64,000 nt of DNA, from the NCBI RefSeq assembly GCF_000004075.3, contig NC_026656.2, positions 17,742,607 to 17,806,606 on the forward strand, in the 5' to 3' direction. The notes below the pieces were generated by a model. It was given only the letters and a program-made list of their open reading frames with translations, had not been told where the DNA came from and did no database searches. The translations under genes and the position numbers were made by a program. Of this stretch, positions 39,638 to 53,400 are shown in pieces (positions within the stretch are counted from its first letter, which is position 1; every line of letters begins with the position of its first letter). This stretch comes from Cucumis sativus (lineage: Eukaryota; Streptophyta; Magnoliopsida; Cucurbitales; Cucurbitaceae).

Positions 39638-42600
39638 TTAAAGTTGTTTTAAAAAAAATTGTAGGAAAAAGAAGAAGAGAGGAAAGATTTGTAGCATTAG
39701 ATACGCGATGTAGACATTTCCCTCTACCTCTTAAGTCTTACCCTTTTGTCTTGTCACCTTCTCCATTTCTTCTTATACACTCTACTTCTTCCCCTATCCC
39801 TTTCCATTAATATGTACCAAATCTACAAACCCCCACCCCCCTTCTTATCATTTTAACCCTATTACTAATCCATTATTTATTACCGATTTACAGATTTATA
39901 TAATGAATAACAACGTAGTTTACTCGACCACATTTACTTTGAGTTCTGATTGAAAATCCATAAAAACAGATGTAGTTTGGAATAACCTTTAGATAAGTAA
40001 TTTTCTTCTTTTTCTCATATCCTTTCTCTTTGGTTCAAAATTTTGACCAATAACCTTTTTTATGGTTCCTTTTTTCACAAAATACTTTTCTTACCCTCTA
40101 CTTTAGTATTATACTTGTAAATTCCTATTAAAGGCAAAGCCCACGCTTGAAAAAGAAAGCAAAAATAAAGCCTATTATTCCAAACACAAATGTTTCATAC
40201 GTCTCTTTCTTTGTGCTTAACATATTTTTGTCTCCATTTTCCCACTCCTCACCACTTTTTATATATCTTCATAAAAAGGACCAACGACCAACACGAAGAG
40301 AAAAAAATAAAAACCACCTAGATTTATTAGTATGCAACCTCTAATTACTATGGAAGTAATATTGTGATCTTCTCTGATGAAAATAAAAAACATTTGGTAA
40401 ATATTTGGTTTTAGTTTTAGTTTTGGAGAAATAAGATTCACCTATCTATTGATTTCTCTATTTTATTTCTTAGACTTTGGTTTGGAATTCTTTTGGTTAA
40501 TGAATGGTAAGAAAACAAGTTTCTTAAGAAGTTAAATAGTTATGAAAGAGACTTTAGATGATAATTCAGTATGAAATGAAAATAAATAGATATAAAGACT
40601 GAGAGCATATAGTTTCTCCAGTAATAAATAGTCAAAATATTAATTACAATTTGAATGAGACAAAGATAGGGACAAGTAAAATGCATGGATATACACTGAT
40701 GAAGTATGAATGAATTATATGGAAAAGTAAAACCAACAGACATTACCTACTGTATTCAATTCATATCAGTGGTTATTGGACCCCAGACAGAGAAAAATAC
40801 ACACCCAACACTGCCAATAATAATACACACCAAACATATATATATATATATAGTACAGACTACAACTACAACACATAGGAGCATTATTATTATTTCTGAT
40901 TTTATTCACTTCCATTTTCCCAAAACACATTTAGCCTAAGTTTGTATCCTTACTAAATTAAAAAGAAAAAAGAAAACATACCAAAATAACATTCTATTAT
41001 AATTTACAAGAATATACCTATCAAATTATTACTTGGAACAAATTAAAAGATGAAAGGTTTCCATCTGTATTCTAGATCCATATTCATTACTGAACTATGT
41101 TAGTACATAAAACTAGCTCCCACAAATTTAATAATATTATACGTACATAAATTAAAACTCGCACGAGTATTGTCTACAGACCCAATCTTGCTTTCCAAGT
41201 TTTCCTGCAATAATTATGGTCAGTATCAATTGTTAAATTCTTATGTAATGTTATATATATAGATAGATAAGGACATGTAATCACTGCCAAACACATTCAT
41301 AGTTAAAAATGATTAGAGAGAAGAAGGATTATATTATTGTAGTTTGTTAAGAGGAAGCCCCATGTTTCGTCTCCTCGGAAGAAACAAGAAACCTCAATTG
41401 AAACATACCCCTCACTTTTGTTTAACTTTTATATTTTCCAAAAAATAAATAAATAAACTGAAATAGTACAATCTTTTTTTTAAAATGATACATAAATATA
41501 AATAATATAGGGTGTATGAATGAATGAACACAATAGTAAAGTTAGAGAGAAAAACGATACATATATATATTTCCCATTCCAGATGTCCTTTGCGTTGCAG
41601 TTTTGTATTTAGAGTCTGAATCAATAAATTGTCGTACACTCACACCCTCTCCCCTCCCCAGCCCCCTGTCTTACTTCTCGACTTCACTCTCTACCATGTT
41701 ACCACATTTTCCCATTACTTCATTTTTGTTACTTTCTTCCTTTTCTCTCCTCTCTAAATATATACATCTCTTATTTTATTTTGTCAGATATATTCACACC
41801 AACACATTTCACCCCCTCTCTCTATCTTAACATGAAACAAACAAAAAACACATCTCATGTTCCTATAAATATTCTTCCTATTACTATAATATTTATATCC
41901 CCAGCCTAACTTATTGTTTTTTTGTAAGTGTTTAAATGATTTAACATGGCAATTGAAGTAAATTGTGATTACAACATAATTAATGTTTAGCTTAAGGAGT
42001 TGTTAACTTCACTACTTGTTTGCTACATTAATCTTATGTCTTATCAACTTCTTGCACGGTGAGAAAACTACCGCTCATCATTATTTAATTCCTTACTCCA
42101 AGTTTACAGTAAGAAAGGTAAAACCAGGAGAAAATGGTTATGAAGGCCAAGTTCGTTTTTCTCTTCAGGAATGGATGGAGGTTTTTTAATTTTCTTTGAT
42201 TTATGGAAGGTTCTTAGTGTCACCAGTTCATATAATAGTCATTAAACGGAAAAGAATTTTTTTAACTTTTGTGTTTGTGATAAATTTTGAATGTCACTGA
42301 TACACAGTGAAATCATTCCATTGGAAAAGAATGATTTTAAGTAGAAAAATAGTTATTTGCTTTCTAAAAAACTTTAAACTTTAAAGTATCGATATAATTA
42401 AATTTGAAACGTAGGGAGGAAAGTGTTAAAGTAGTGTTATAGTTAAACTCTTTAAAACTCATCAAATTAAGTTTTCAAGTTGAGTACGAATTCGAAACGT
42501 TATTTAATGACTCGTCGTATTATATATCGGAAAGCAAATAGAATTTATAATTTAAAAAAAAAAAAATCAATAAAGCTACCCAGTTGATTTTGACGTTCCA

Positions 42601-45326
42601 TATACTCATCAACTTTCAAGAAAATTCTCCCCTCATCCATCCCCACCTCTCCAACCATATACAATCCAACTCTCTTTTCACTCCGTACCTAAAATATATG
42701 CCTTCCTAATAATATTCTTTCTGCAGTTTAATTAACTTCTATTTTTCCATAATCTCCCTTATTTCTTCTCATTTGTCAATATTTTCATATGATCATTTTA
42801 TTAAGTATGATTGAAATTGAGGAAATTTAATTCCCATATATTTTTTATGGTTTAATTTTGACAAAGTTGGCGATTTTTCGTACAATTAAAATGATGGATT
42901 TGGTAATATATATATAGTAATGAGTGGGAAATTAGAGCAATCCAGCTCGTGCACAACAAAGCCTAGTTAAGGGGGCAACATGATTAAGTATTTTTAGAGT
43001 TTTTTTCTTTCTTTCTTTCTTTTTATAGTTAAGAGTCTTAATAATTATATGATTACAATCTTTTTAGGGTTATGAATGATAATTTATCCGAAGCAGCTGT
43101 AAACAACAACATCATTATGGCTGCTTTGCAATAATTAACGATGCATGTTTTGTTTGACTAATTAATTTAGTGTTTATGAAAGAAAAAAAACACGAAAGTA
43201 AAATCAAGAAGATGATGAGTTTCCACTCTTTATGCTAAATCTTTTTGACTAATCAAACTCATTTCCACCCTAACTTTTTTTTTCTCTCTTTAATTTATTC
43301 TCTCTCTTTTGGATCTATCTATTTTTTTTTTTCTTTCTGTCTCTCACATCAAATCCCATGGCTTCCTTTTTCTTCTTTTTCCTCATAAACACCTTTTTTT
43401 TTTTAATATTTGAGATTCTTTGAATTTAGAAAAGCATGTCAACAAAGTGAATCTTAACATAAATCCAAAATAAAAAACAAAAGAAGAGAAAGAAATGGAA
43501 AAAAGTTCCAAAACCTCTCTTCTATGACTATTTTTTTCGTTTTCCGTTCAAGGGTTGATATCGAAAAGACATTGGATCCATGAAAAATTAATTTTAATTT
43601 TTATTCTAACTAATTTGATGTGATTTTTTTTGTTTTTAATTTTAAAAAATGTTAATGTGGGATGCAGTTTTTATTTTTTTTATTTATTTGTACTTCAATA
43701 TAAACCTTTAAAAAAACCTTTTTTTTTTATAACATAGATAAATTATGGGGTGAGGAATCAAACATTCAGCCCATACATATTGAAAGTTATTATTTTAAAT
43801 TTGAGATTGAAGAAATATATAGATATTTTGGTTATTGGAAAGAAAAAAAAAATCAGCTGCTTTGAATACTGTTTACATACCCCACCCATTCCTAACACTT
43901 TGTTGGACACCAGAAAAGAAAAAACTAAAACTAAAATATATAAGATACATTTAAAAAAAAAACATTTAAAACTAAATAAAGAACAAAATAAAATTTTGAA
44001 GCCAATAAACTTATTTCTAGAGAAAAAAAATTATGAATTATTTCATTATTAGTTTCTATGTTTTAACAATGAAACGATTGGCTAAGAATTTCATGATTTA
44101 TTTTACTATACAAAAAAATCATTCAACAAGCCTCCCTATTAAGACAAACATATTAAAAATTTGTTCTAAAGTAATCTTAAAAAGGTTGATTTAAAAAAAA
44201 AATCATTATCAATTTATCAAATAATCTCGTAAAACAAACCATCCGTATACTCTTTCAAAAGTTGTAATATTTTTTTTATCCTTTACAAATGATTCAAAAC
44301 TTCTTTTGGAGTAAAAACATTATTAAAGTGTTTGGACGAAAAGTAGGTTCTTTCAAACATAATCTAAAAAAACAACATTCATTTCATTGATATAATCACC
44401 CTTCCAAAAAGACTTATACTCCAAAATGAATTTTGAAACATTCATAAATTGTGTTTTAGTAATCTTGCAAAATAACATAGATAGATAAATAAAATTTGGA
44501 AATATTTTCTTATAATACAATGGGAATAACTTTCATTTGCTCCAAGAATGAGGTAACATCTCAAATATAGAAAAATAAGAAAATAAAAAGTAGAGAAATA
44601 AAGGTATAGTTTGATTGGTTTATGAGGTATAAGAATGAGAAAGCTATATTAGTATTAAACTAGGTTTTGAATTATGGGTACCATCATCATCTTCTTTATT
44701 TGTATTATTTGATATGGGAAAGAGAAAATTAAAGGCATAGATAGAGAGGCCATTGCTATCAGACGTTAAACCCTAAGGCACCCAAAAAATTTGTATCAAC
44801 TTGTCAATTTTCCTGGATTTGCGCCAACATTTTCTTGCCCACCAATCATTCTTTAACTATAATTTCAAATTTCCTTCTTACACGTGTATACACTTGGCAT
44901 TTAATATTAATACCAATAAATATAGTCTTTCTATTTTATTATTATTGTTATCATAATTGTATTATCGAAACAAAAAAACACACCAAGACATGGGTTAGCT
45001 TTTACTAAAAGGGATCGGTTTAATTAGTAAGTGGGATTTGAGCCAAAAGAAAATTAATACTTCTTTTTATATAAAAGCACCAAAATTTTACACTAAATCA
45101 GACAAATGAAATCAATAACTAATTGGCACTAAGAAGAAATAATGTTAAATAAAAACAATTGTGTATAAAAAGGACAGAAGTGGAAGAGATGGGGAATGTT
45201 TTGCATTCTTTCTCTCATTGCCTTTTGGGAAAGCAAATTATTGTAATAAAGGAAGAGAATTGTAATCATGATGTAATGCAAAAAGATTATTGAGCAAAGG
45301 CAAAGGCAAAGCAATTTCTTTTACAA

Positions 45327-45352
45327 TTTTTTTTTTTTTTTTTTTTTTTTTT
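45327..45352. repeat. Poly-T run of 26 bases
   Basis: Homopolymer downstream of the ANT stop codon. The exact length is likely to vary between reads and accessions. Confidence 0.9.
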
Positions 45353-45881
45353 GTACTTAGAATAGAGAGTATAGTGATGAGAGATTGGGCAATTATTTAT
45401 TGTTTTTTGTTTTTATTTTAATCATCCACTATAAATTTCACTAACATCAAATCATTGAGAATTTAATCATTGCTTCCCCATCTTTTCTTTTCTTTTCTTT
45501 TTTTTCTTTCATTACCACAAAAATCTTTCCCTTTGCTTTCATTGGCAAAATAAGAGGAGGAGCCAAGAGGTTTGGTTTGAAAAAAAGATGGATTACAGTC
45601 ACAGAAATTGGACCCCACTGATTCCTATTCTTTACCCCACTTTCTCCCACTGACAAACTTAGAAAAATAAAAAGGGGGATTGTAATCAAAATTCTATCTT
45701 CTCAAAACCCATCCCTTTGGTTCTTTTCTTTTCTTTTCTTTTTTTTCTTGCCCCCTAGACATCATCATAAGTTTTCCCTGCCTTTCTTTCTTTTCATTTC
45801 ACCTTCATGCAAAAACCAAAATTTAAAAGAAACTAAAATGCAAAAGCAATCAACGGGAAAGAAAAAGGGGTTTTGTTTTTC

Positions 45882-48800
45882 TTAAGTGTCATTCCATGTT
45901 GCAAAAACAGGCAAATGTGCCATGGAAATGGCTGCTGCTGCTGTTGGCCTCAGCTGCTGTGGGGATGGATACCAAGACCCGACTCCAACACCGTTTGTTG
46001 CACCGATTAGCTTTGATGCCATTAAGGGTGGGGCCTTTCCAAACGGCATTGACACATTCGTTTTGTCAGGACTACCTTCTCTCGAGCTACTTAAACTCGT
46101 CACCAACGATGATGAATTTGAAAAATGTGTCACCTGTTTGCTCACATCATCTTCAATCCCATGAGTATTAGCGCTTAACGATTCGATCCCAATCAAATCC
46201 TGCAATGCCATCGAAAACGACGTGTTTCGATAACCGCCCGACACAGCCATCGACTTGTTTTGATGATTATCCAAAGAGTCAGCAACACAAGTAGCGGCAG
46301 CTGCCTGTTGCTGGTGGTGTGATGGATTTTGATACAATGCCATTTTCCAATCATTAGCGTTCCCATTTGCGGTGTTGGCGTCGGGATTTATTTCCATCCC
46401 AATCCCAATCCCACCATTGTTGTTTGACACAATGGAGGAGTCGTAGGGAACGATTGAGGAATCGTTGCTTGGTTCGACATCCTTGTTCCTTCTAGCCAGC
46501 TCGCCTGCCAGTAGAGTATTACTAGCCATGATTTTCTCGACATCATATCTGGAAATGTCAAAGTTGGTGACTGCATTTACACCGCGGAATTTGATTGCTG
46601 CTATGTCATAAGCCTCAGCCGCTTCCTCTTGCGTGCCTGACAATAATTTTACATTTAATGACACCACTACTTTAAATTTCAAAATCTTGCATTCATTCAC
46701 ACACATACATACAAAGATTTAGGAATTTAGAGACTTTCTGTTCCGACAACACATTAATTCCTATACAAACATTTAATCACTCGTAAAGCAATTTATGTCT
46801 CAAAAAAAGAAAGAAAGAAAGAAAACTCACTAAATGTCCCAAGATAAAGATCTTTGTTTCCAGCAACTCTCCCAATTCTAGCTTGCCATCGTCCATGTTG
46901 GTGATGTCTGTTTAAGAAACAATTAATTACATTAACTAAAAAATTAATGAAAGATTAAGCTTTATGATTAAGAGAAAAGAACCTTGTGACACCACGGAAA
47001 ACTGAAGCGCCCCTTGAAAAGCCACTGCTTTTCCTGCAAAAAAGAAAACCCAAAGGAATATACGATTACGAACAAAATCAGAAACAGATAAGGAAAAGAA
47101 AAGAGAAAAAAAAAGTAAAAGGGGATCATGAGATGATGATGATGATGATGATGCTGATGAATAAAAAACCAAACTTGAAATTTTACCTTCTCAAGTGGGC
47201 AACATATTCTTGGCGGCTCATATTCTTCATTTCTTCTAGTTCAGTCTGATAATTTTCCAACTGCCAAACAAAAAACAGAATTAATTAATCATATTAAAAT
47301 TTTATTCTTTTAATCACTATGATGAAAAGTTATGACAGGGCCATGTGTGTAGTTTTCCTTATTTTGAGAGACTTGAACCTTACCGGAAAGTTTATATGAG
47401 TAGAGGGTCCCCAATACTTGAGGGCGGCAAGATCGTAAGCTCTCGCAGCTTTTTCTTCCATATCATATCCTCCTTCAAATTTAAATAATTAAGTTCAAGT
47501 TTTTATGTGAGCTTTAATATAAATAACATTTTAAATAAACTAAGCTTTATGGAAAATAAAACTTACCAAGATACACTGTAACGATATAGTTGGAATTGAA
47601 ATGGCATTCCCATCAAGAATGGACCATAAGAAGAAAAAAAATAAGAACCAGTAAGAGAGCCAAACGAAAATGGAAGCATTTGAAAAAAAAATTTAAAATT
47701 TCGAAATGGGTTATTAGATTTTTATTATAACAAACCTTGTCTTCCTTTTCTGGTTTGTCCTTCTTTCTTGCAACTGTTATCCCACAGATGAGCTTCATAT
47801 CTCCCCGTCCATCTATGCCTACAATATTTGTTTAAACAGACGATTAAAATAATTTGAAATTAGTTTATAAATGGTTAAAAAGGAAAAATAGTAATGAAGA
47901 AACCTGGTGACGCCACGATATTGAGAGGTTCTTTGGCCAAAAGTATCGATGGATTTACGATGAACGGGTTGTTTCTGGCAGAGTTTTCCGGGGCCTCTTT
48001 TTTTAGTTTCCACGGCGGTGCCGTCGCCTCCAGTAGGGGAGATCTGGCCGGAAGTCGTGAACGAGCTCGATTGAGAACCTGGACTCATCGACAAACTCAA
48101 CGACTGTAATTCTCCACAGCTCATTCCGCCAATGGAAGCAGAACCACCACCATTACTTTCATTCATAAGAGTGCCGCCGCCGCCGCCATCGCCGCCGGTA
48201 ATGTGGTGCTCGAGAGTATTATGAGTGGCGGAGTAGTGAGAGCGAGAGACCCAGTTTCTAAAGCAAGGGATTCCGTCGTCATCAGGAGGAAGAATTTGGG
48301 GATCACAAGTTCCAATTCCAATGGAAGAAGGAAGTAACCCAGAATAATATTGATTGGAATTTTGAATTAAAATTTGTTGATTTTGTCTAATGGGTCTTTG
48401 AAGAAGGTCGAAAGAATGTTCCCTGTCGGATTCAGATTCAGCATTTTGATTAAAATAGCCTCCTCGACCTCCCATTGTTGCACCACCAAGAAAATCCTCA
48501 AGTTTCGGTGAAGAACTCGGCACCATCCCTATCAAAAACAAAAACTTGAGAAAATCCACAAACAAAAAATGACAAACAAAATACACACGCGTATATATAT
48601 AAAAACCCAAAAAAAGAACCTTCAGTTTGAGATCTTGAAAGGGCTTCCATAATACAGAGTGAACCATCGGATTTGAGAGGCATTACCGAGAGGGAAGCAG
48701 CAGCAGAGTGATGATGAAGAGAGGAATTATCAGGAATCCCATAAAAGATTTCAGTGTTATTGTTGTTGAAATGAGGAGATAAGTAGAAAGGATTTGAAGC

Positions 48801-48947
48801 AGAGTGAAGAGAATGGTGTTGATTATATGGATGATCAGAAGAAGAAACCTCCATTTTCATGTGGGGAGAAAGAGAGAATCCTAACCAACTATTATTGTTA
48901 TTGTTATTATTGTTGTTACTATCCTCATTATCACTCATGGACTTCAT
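45882..48947 (-). CDS. ANT: AINTEGUMENTA (ANT), double-AP2 transcription factor
   Basis: ANT is a nuclear regulator of organ initiation and size and of ovule integument growth. Exons in transcript order: 48947-48620, 48528-47904, 47818-47736, 47575-47567 (9 nt), 47472-47384, 47260-47187, 47033-46983, 46907-46831 and 46636-45882; 696 residues. Orthology to ANT rather than other AIL/PLT genes rests on the MKS.SDNED start, [54 protein letters not shown] at the first AP2 repeat (about 312-378), the linker ending [10 protein letters not shown], the second AP2 repeat (about 413-471, [16 protein letters not shown]), [16 protein letters not shown], and the LPVFATWND end. The protein is longer than Arabidopsis ANT (555 as I recall). 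The extra length lies in low-complexity parts: nine Asn at 11-19, Gly/Asn-rich stretches and a His-Gln-Ala run in the last exon. Like other euANT-clade members, no miR172 site was seen. Intron 6 holds an ATG microsatellite (47132-47153). Confidence 0.97.
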
Positions 48948-49344
48948 TTTCTCTTCTTCTTCCTTTTTTTTCTTTTCCTAGCTGCAAGAACCCAAATTAA
49001 TCATTGGGAGACAAAACAAACAACAATAGCTAACTGTATACTTATACTTTTTTTTTTTCTGCTACCCTTTTAATTAAATTTGAAGTTCTTCTTGTTTCAA
49101 TAGTAGAGAGGAAAAATGAGAATGAAAAGAAGGAGAAGAAGAAGCATAAAAGTAAACAAAAAACAAAAAAGGGGGGGTGTGTTGGAGAAATAAGAAGTAG
49201 TTGGAGGACTTGGAGTAAAGAAGAGAGAAGGAAGAAGGAAAAGAGGAGAGGAGAGTTGTGTTTTAAAGTTAAACAAAGAGAATGGAATTTGAAGGGAAGG
49301 AAGGGCAAAATGAGCAAATGTTGGGTAGCATCCCTGCACTCCAT
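48948..49344 (-). promoter_or_regulatory. Pyrimidine-rich 5' leader of ANT
   Basis: On the minus strand the 400 bp before the ATG are strongly C/T-rich (TCTTCTTCTCC-like runs), typical of long plant leaders. An open frame of 100 codons runs from an ATG at 49344 to a stop at 49042, ending about 94 nt before the ANT ATG. It is Phe/Leu/Ser-rich purely because of the pyrimidine bias, so I do not call it a protein, but if transcribed it would be a large upstream ORF. Confidence 0.45.
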
Positions 49345-50460
49345 AGGGATCTGTGTATATTTTGAGAAACACCACGTCTTTTACTTTTCCTTTCAACCCC
49401 ACCCTCCCATTTCTCTATCAAAAACAAAAACTTTCAACTATTTTTTTTTCTTTTGAATCTATATTTAAATTGTTATATATATATTTACCAAATAAATGTT
49501 ATTTGACAGTGTGTTTGTTTCATTACAAGAGTAATATCCGTTGTTTGTTGAAATAAAATGTTATTTACTTTCATGATAACGTAATATTACTAATGATAAT
49601 TATTGATCTAGAAACAAACGAAGAGTTTAAACAAGAAGAAACCAACACAAAAATTTATATGATTTGTTAAGAAAATGTGTTAGATACGTTCGTAGAAATA
49701 GACACTCAACGACAATATCTTTACATAACTTAAGTTGGCTTAGAGACTCAAATAACCAAAAAAATATATTTAACAAACAGAATGAGTTGTATAGTTCAAG
49801 AAATTTGCAAGTCTTATAATTAAAAAACAGGAATTATAGTTTTAATGGAATTCAAGAGTTTACAACTTTTTAGATTTCACGAGTCTAATGATCGCTGGTT
49901 GAGTAAACACACTATCTCATCACACATCACACGGGAGGGAAGAATTTGAGAATTTTCAAACCTGCTTTAATTTTTTAACAAGGTTAGGTTAGCTTTAACA
50001 CAAAACTGAGGAATATAATAAGAGGTAGAATGGAGAATAGCTAAGGAAAAGAGAGAAAGAAAGAAAGAAAGTGAGAGAGTACAAAATTGGATTAGATTTT
50101 GAAGGGCAGAACATATCTGGCCACACCTTTCATACATACAGTTGCAGTACTACACACACATACCCAGTCTGCAGAAAATTTAAACAGACAAAGGATCTTA
50201 AATTAATTAGTTTTGTTTTTGAATACCTTGTTTTTTCCTTTTCCTTAAAACACCAAAATTAAAAAATTTGAAAACAAATGAAGCCAAAATGGTAAACCCT
50301 GCCTGTGACTGTAGTAACATGGTCACACCCTAATCGCCCACCGTTGGTTTGGTTTCTCTGTAAGGGTCCTTTTTTTTTTTTTTCCTTTGTGTGGTGGTCA
50401 CCCAAGCAGCTGGCTGACTTTGTTATGCTGTCACCTGCGTCGAATATAATGAAAACACTA

Positions 50461-50490
50461 TTTTTCTTTTTCTTTTTCTTTTTCTTTTTC
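50461..50490. repeat. (TTTTTC)5 microsatellite
   Basis: Five uninterrupted copies of a pyrimidine hexamer. Confidence 0.88.
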
Positions 50491-53400
50491 CTAATTTAAT
50501 TTCATTGTTTTGGACCCAAATTTCTTTTCTCTTTTTTCTCTAAAAAAACATGGACTAAATAATACCCAACATGGAAAAAGACGTAATGTTTTCATCTATT
50601 GCCTTTTGACAATTTATTCAACCCCAGTGCACCAACCATTTTCGTCTTCTTTATTCATAAAAATCTCCATATTATTATTATTTATTGTTATTACTGGTCC
50701 ACAACCAAATAGTTGATTACTGTATTAATACAAAATAATTGAACCTGTCAATTTAGTTTACATTTATTTTTCTATTGCTTCCTCATGCTCCTTTTCTAAA
50801 ACTTAAATTTTTAGATTGATGGATGATTTAAGATCATATCATACGAGATATAGAATATTGGGTATTTTTGTCCCTCCAACGTAACCATTTCAAACTATTC
50901 ACTTCCTTATTCAAAAATACTCATATTGAAATTCTCTTTTCTCATAATAAGGTCCAAACTATTGCTTTTAAAATTGATTTCCAAGAGATGGCTTGGTTCA
51001 ACATAAATATTAAAGCACGTTTTTGATATCTTTTATAAAGGTCTATAAACATATTAAATAAAAAAATATTTTTCTTAAATGAAAAAATTTATTAAAGTAT
51101 TCATAAATATAACAAAAGATAGTCATTTTTGTGATAGGTTGATAAACTAATAGACATATATATTAGTCTATTGTAATTCTATTATATCTAAACTAAGATA
51201 TTTTGCTCCATTATGTAAATATATGGATTCATTTTCATATATATCTAAAAATAGTTCTTCAAAAACACCTATTTAATTAAGTTATAAATAGAAATACCAA
51301 TGTAATAATAATAATATTTGTAACTTACCCCAATGGTAAAAAACCCTAAAAACTAAATCTTTTTTAAAAAATCCCAAAAAAACTATTCAAAATAATAGGA
51401 GGTTTCTTTTTAAATAATAAAAATTTAAACTATTTACTATTTTATAACAAAAAAAACTAATAAAAAACAAAAAAAAAAAATCCTTACACTTTATTTTGTT
51501 ATAAAATGAAAATAGTTTTCTCACTTTGCCATTTGTTTTACCGTTACCCTAGTTTTTTATTAACTTTTTTCGTAACCAAATTATGTATCGATATTGATAG
51601 TTTATTAATATATATTTTTGGTTTATTGATAATATAATTCATTTCGAAATAATTTATAATCGGAGTGGTTCATGATGAGAGTTTATCCTTTTGGTTACCC
51701 TATTGGAATTTAACCTTTTTATTTATTTATTTTTACTATTTGGATTTTGTCTTTGGTTGGATAAGATAAAAGTAAACGTGTCAACCTCATAATTGATAAC
51801 TTATTAAAAGATAATGTGGCTCATAATTTTGATACTATTTTACATAGTTTAAACTATAAAATAAAAGTTTTTTTAAAAGCAAAAATAAATAATGGTTGCA
51901 TGGTACCAATATGAGTATTATCTTGAATCTTTGTGTTTTTCTGAAACCCAAATTAGTATATATATATATATATATATTTATTAAAAAAAAAGATGTACCC
52001 CAATAAAAATAAAAGAAAAAAGGTTTATTTCTTACGTACAAGTGCAATTATCTTGATTGGACAAATGAACTATGATAATATGTATGAGTGGAAAAAATAA
52101 TGGTATGAATGTATTAGTCAAACTTTTACACTGTGTATTTAACAAAAGAATTTGCATCATATTATTTCAAACGTATAAAGGGGAAAAGTTAATGTGAGTA
52201 ATCTTCTGTGCTAAAAGTCTACGAATTTGGTGAAAGAACATGTGATGATCTAATAATAATCGGTGTGCTTGATTTAGAGCTTCATTTGAAGGCAAAATAG
52301 ATCAAGAAAGAAAGCATACACACTACACAGACACAGGACACTTATTTCGAAATACAAACCCAATAATTGATTCTATATATACCACCACTTTTCTTTTTCT
52401 TTTTCTTCTTCTTTTTTTTTTCGGGTTGGGATAAAAGCAAATGCATTTACTTTAAATGGAATATTCAGAAATAAAATAGAATTTCCAAAAGCTGTAGTTT
52501 CAGGTTCTAAGTTTGATAAATTCCAATCTTACATAGTATTAAAGAAAGAAAAAAAAGTGATTTTGGGAAGTTGAGATTGTAAGTGCCATTATTTTTGTGA
52601 AATGAAAATTATAATATATATATAGAGGAAGAGAGAGCTGAAAAGAACAGAAACTCCCTTTGCTTTTTATTGTAAGCAAAATGGGTGTGGGTAGTCAACA
52701 CCTGCTTGTGAGACAAAAAGAGGAAAATGGGTCCTCCAATATGCTTCAAAGTTGAAATATTCCATATTTGATGAGGAAAATTGGCCCCCAAAACAAACTC
52801 TCTTTTTTCCTCTTTTCTTTTATTCCTTTCCTACCATCCTTTAATTTCCTTTTTCATTTAACCCCCACCCCTTATTTTCATCTTAATTATCCTCTTCTAT
52901 TTCCTAACAATGTCTTCCTTTTTTTGTTACTGAGATAGATAGAGCAGGCTCAAAGTTATAGATAGTAATATGAAAGTTTCGACCTTACTTCTTTCTTAGT
53001 ATCCTTAGCTAAACTACATACTCCATCTACCAAAGGTGATAAATATGTGTGGGATCTAAGTTTCAAACAATTTTCTACTTGAATTTTTTTTCTCAATTAT
53101 CTTGTCGTGTTTTTATCTTTAGAAAATGGTATGCTTTTAGTCCATTGAAGAAAAAAAGTTTTGAAAACTATTTTTTAAAGAATGTTTTAGTTTATTTTTA
53201 AAATGTTGATAAGTGAATATCATACACCCAACTACACTTATAAATTTGTGAGTTAAGTTTTTTTCAAGACCAAATAGTTATCAAAATGATTGTCAAGGTT
53301 TGAAAAATATCTCACCTTTATTTCTACTTATTATTATTTCATCAACTATTTGAAGGAAATTTGTATTCTGTGTTAAAACCCAATACAAGACAACAGGTGG

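Larger units (their letters stand above)
37581..45881. other. Spacer between the bHLH and ANT genes
   Basis: The left 0.6 kb is the probable promoter and leader of the minus-strand bHLH gene. The rest has no supportable gene. It holds a MITE-like element at about 38764-38925, a 48-bp tandem duplication rich in GGCCCA at 39005-39097, a compound AT/GT/GA microsatellite at 39581-39632, and a 26-base poly-T run at 45327-45352. The right end is the ANT 3' region. Confidence 0.6.

Noticed and set aside
43750..44052. 100-codon plus-strand frame rich in Lys, Ile and Asn
   Set aside because: Composition equals that of the surrounding A-rich DNA, with Lys runs from poly-A; no motif.
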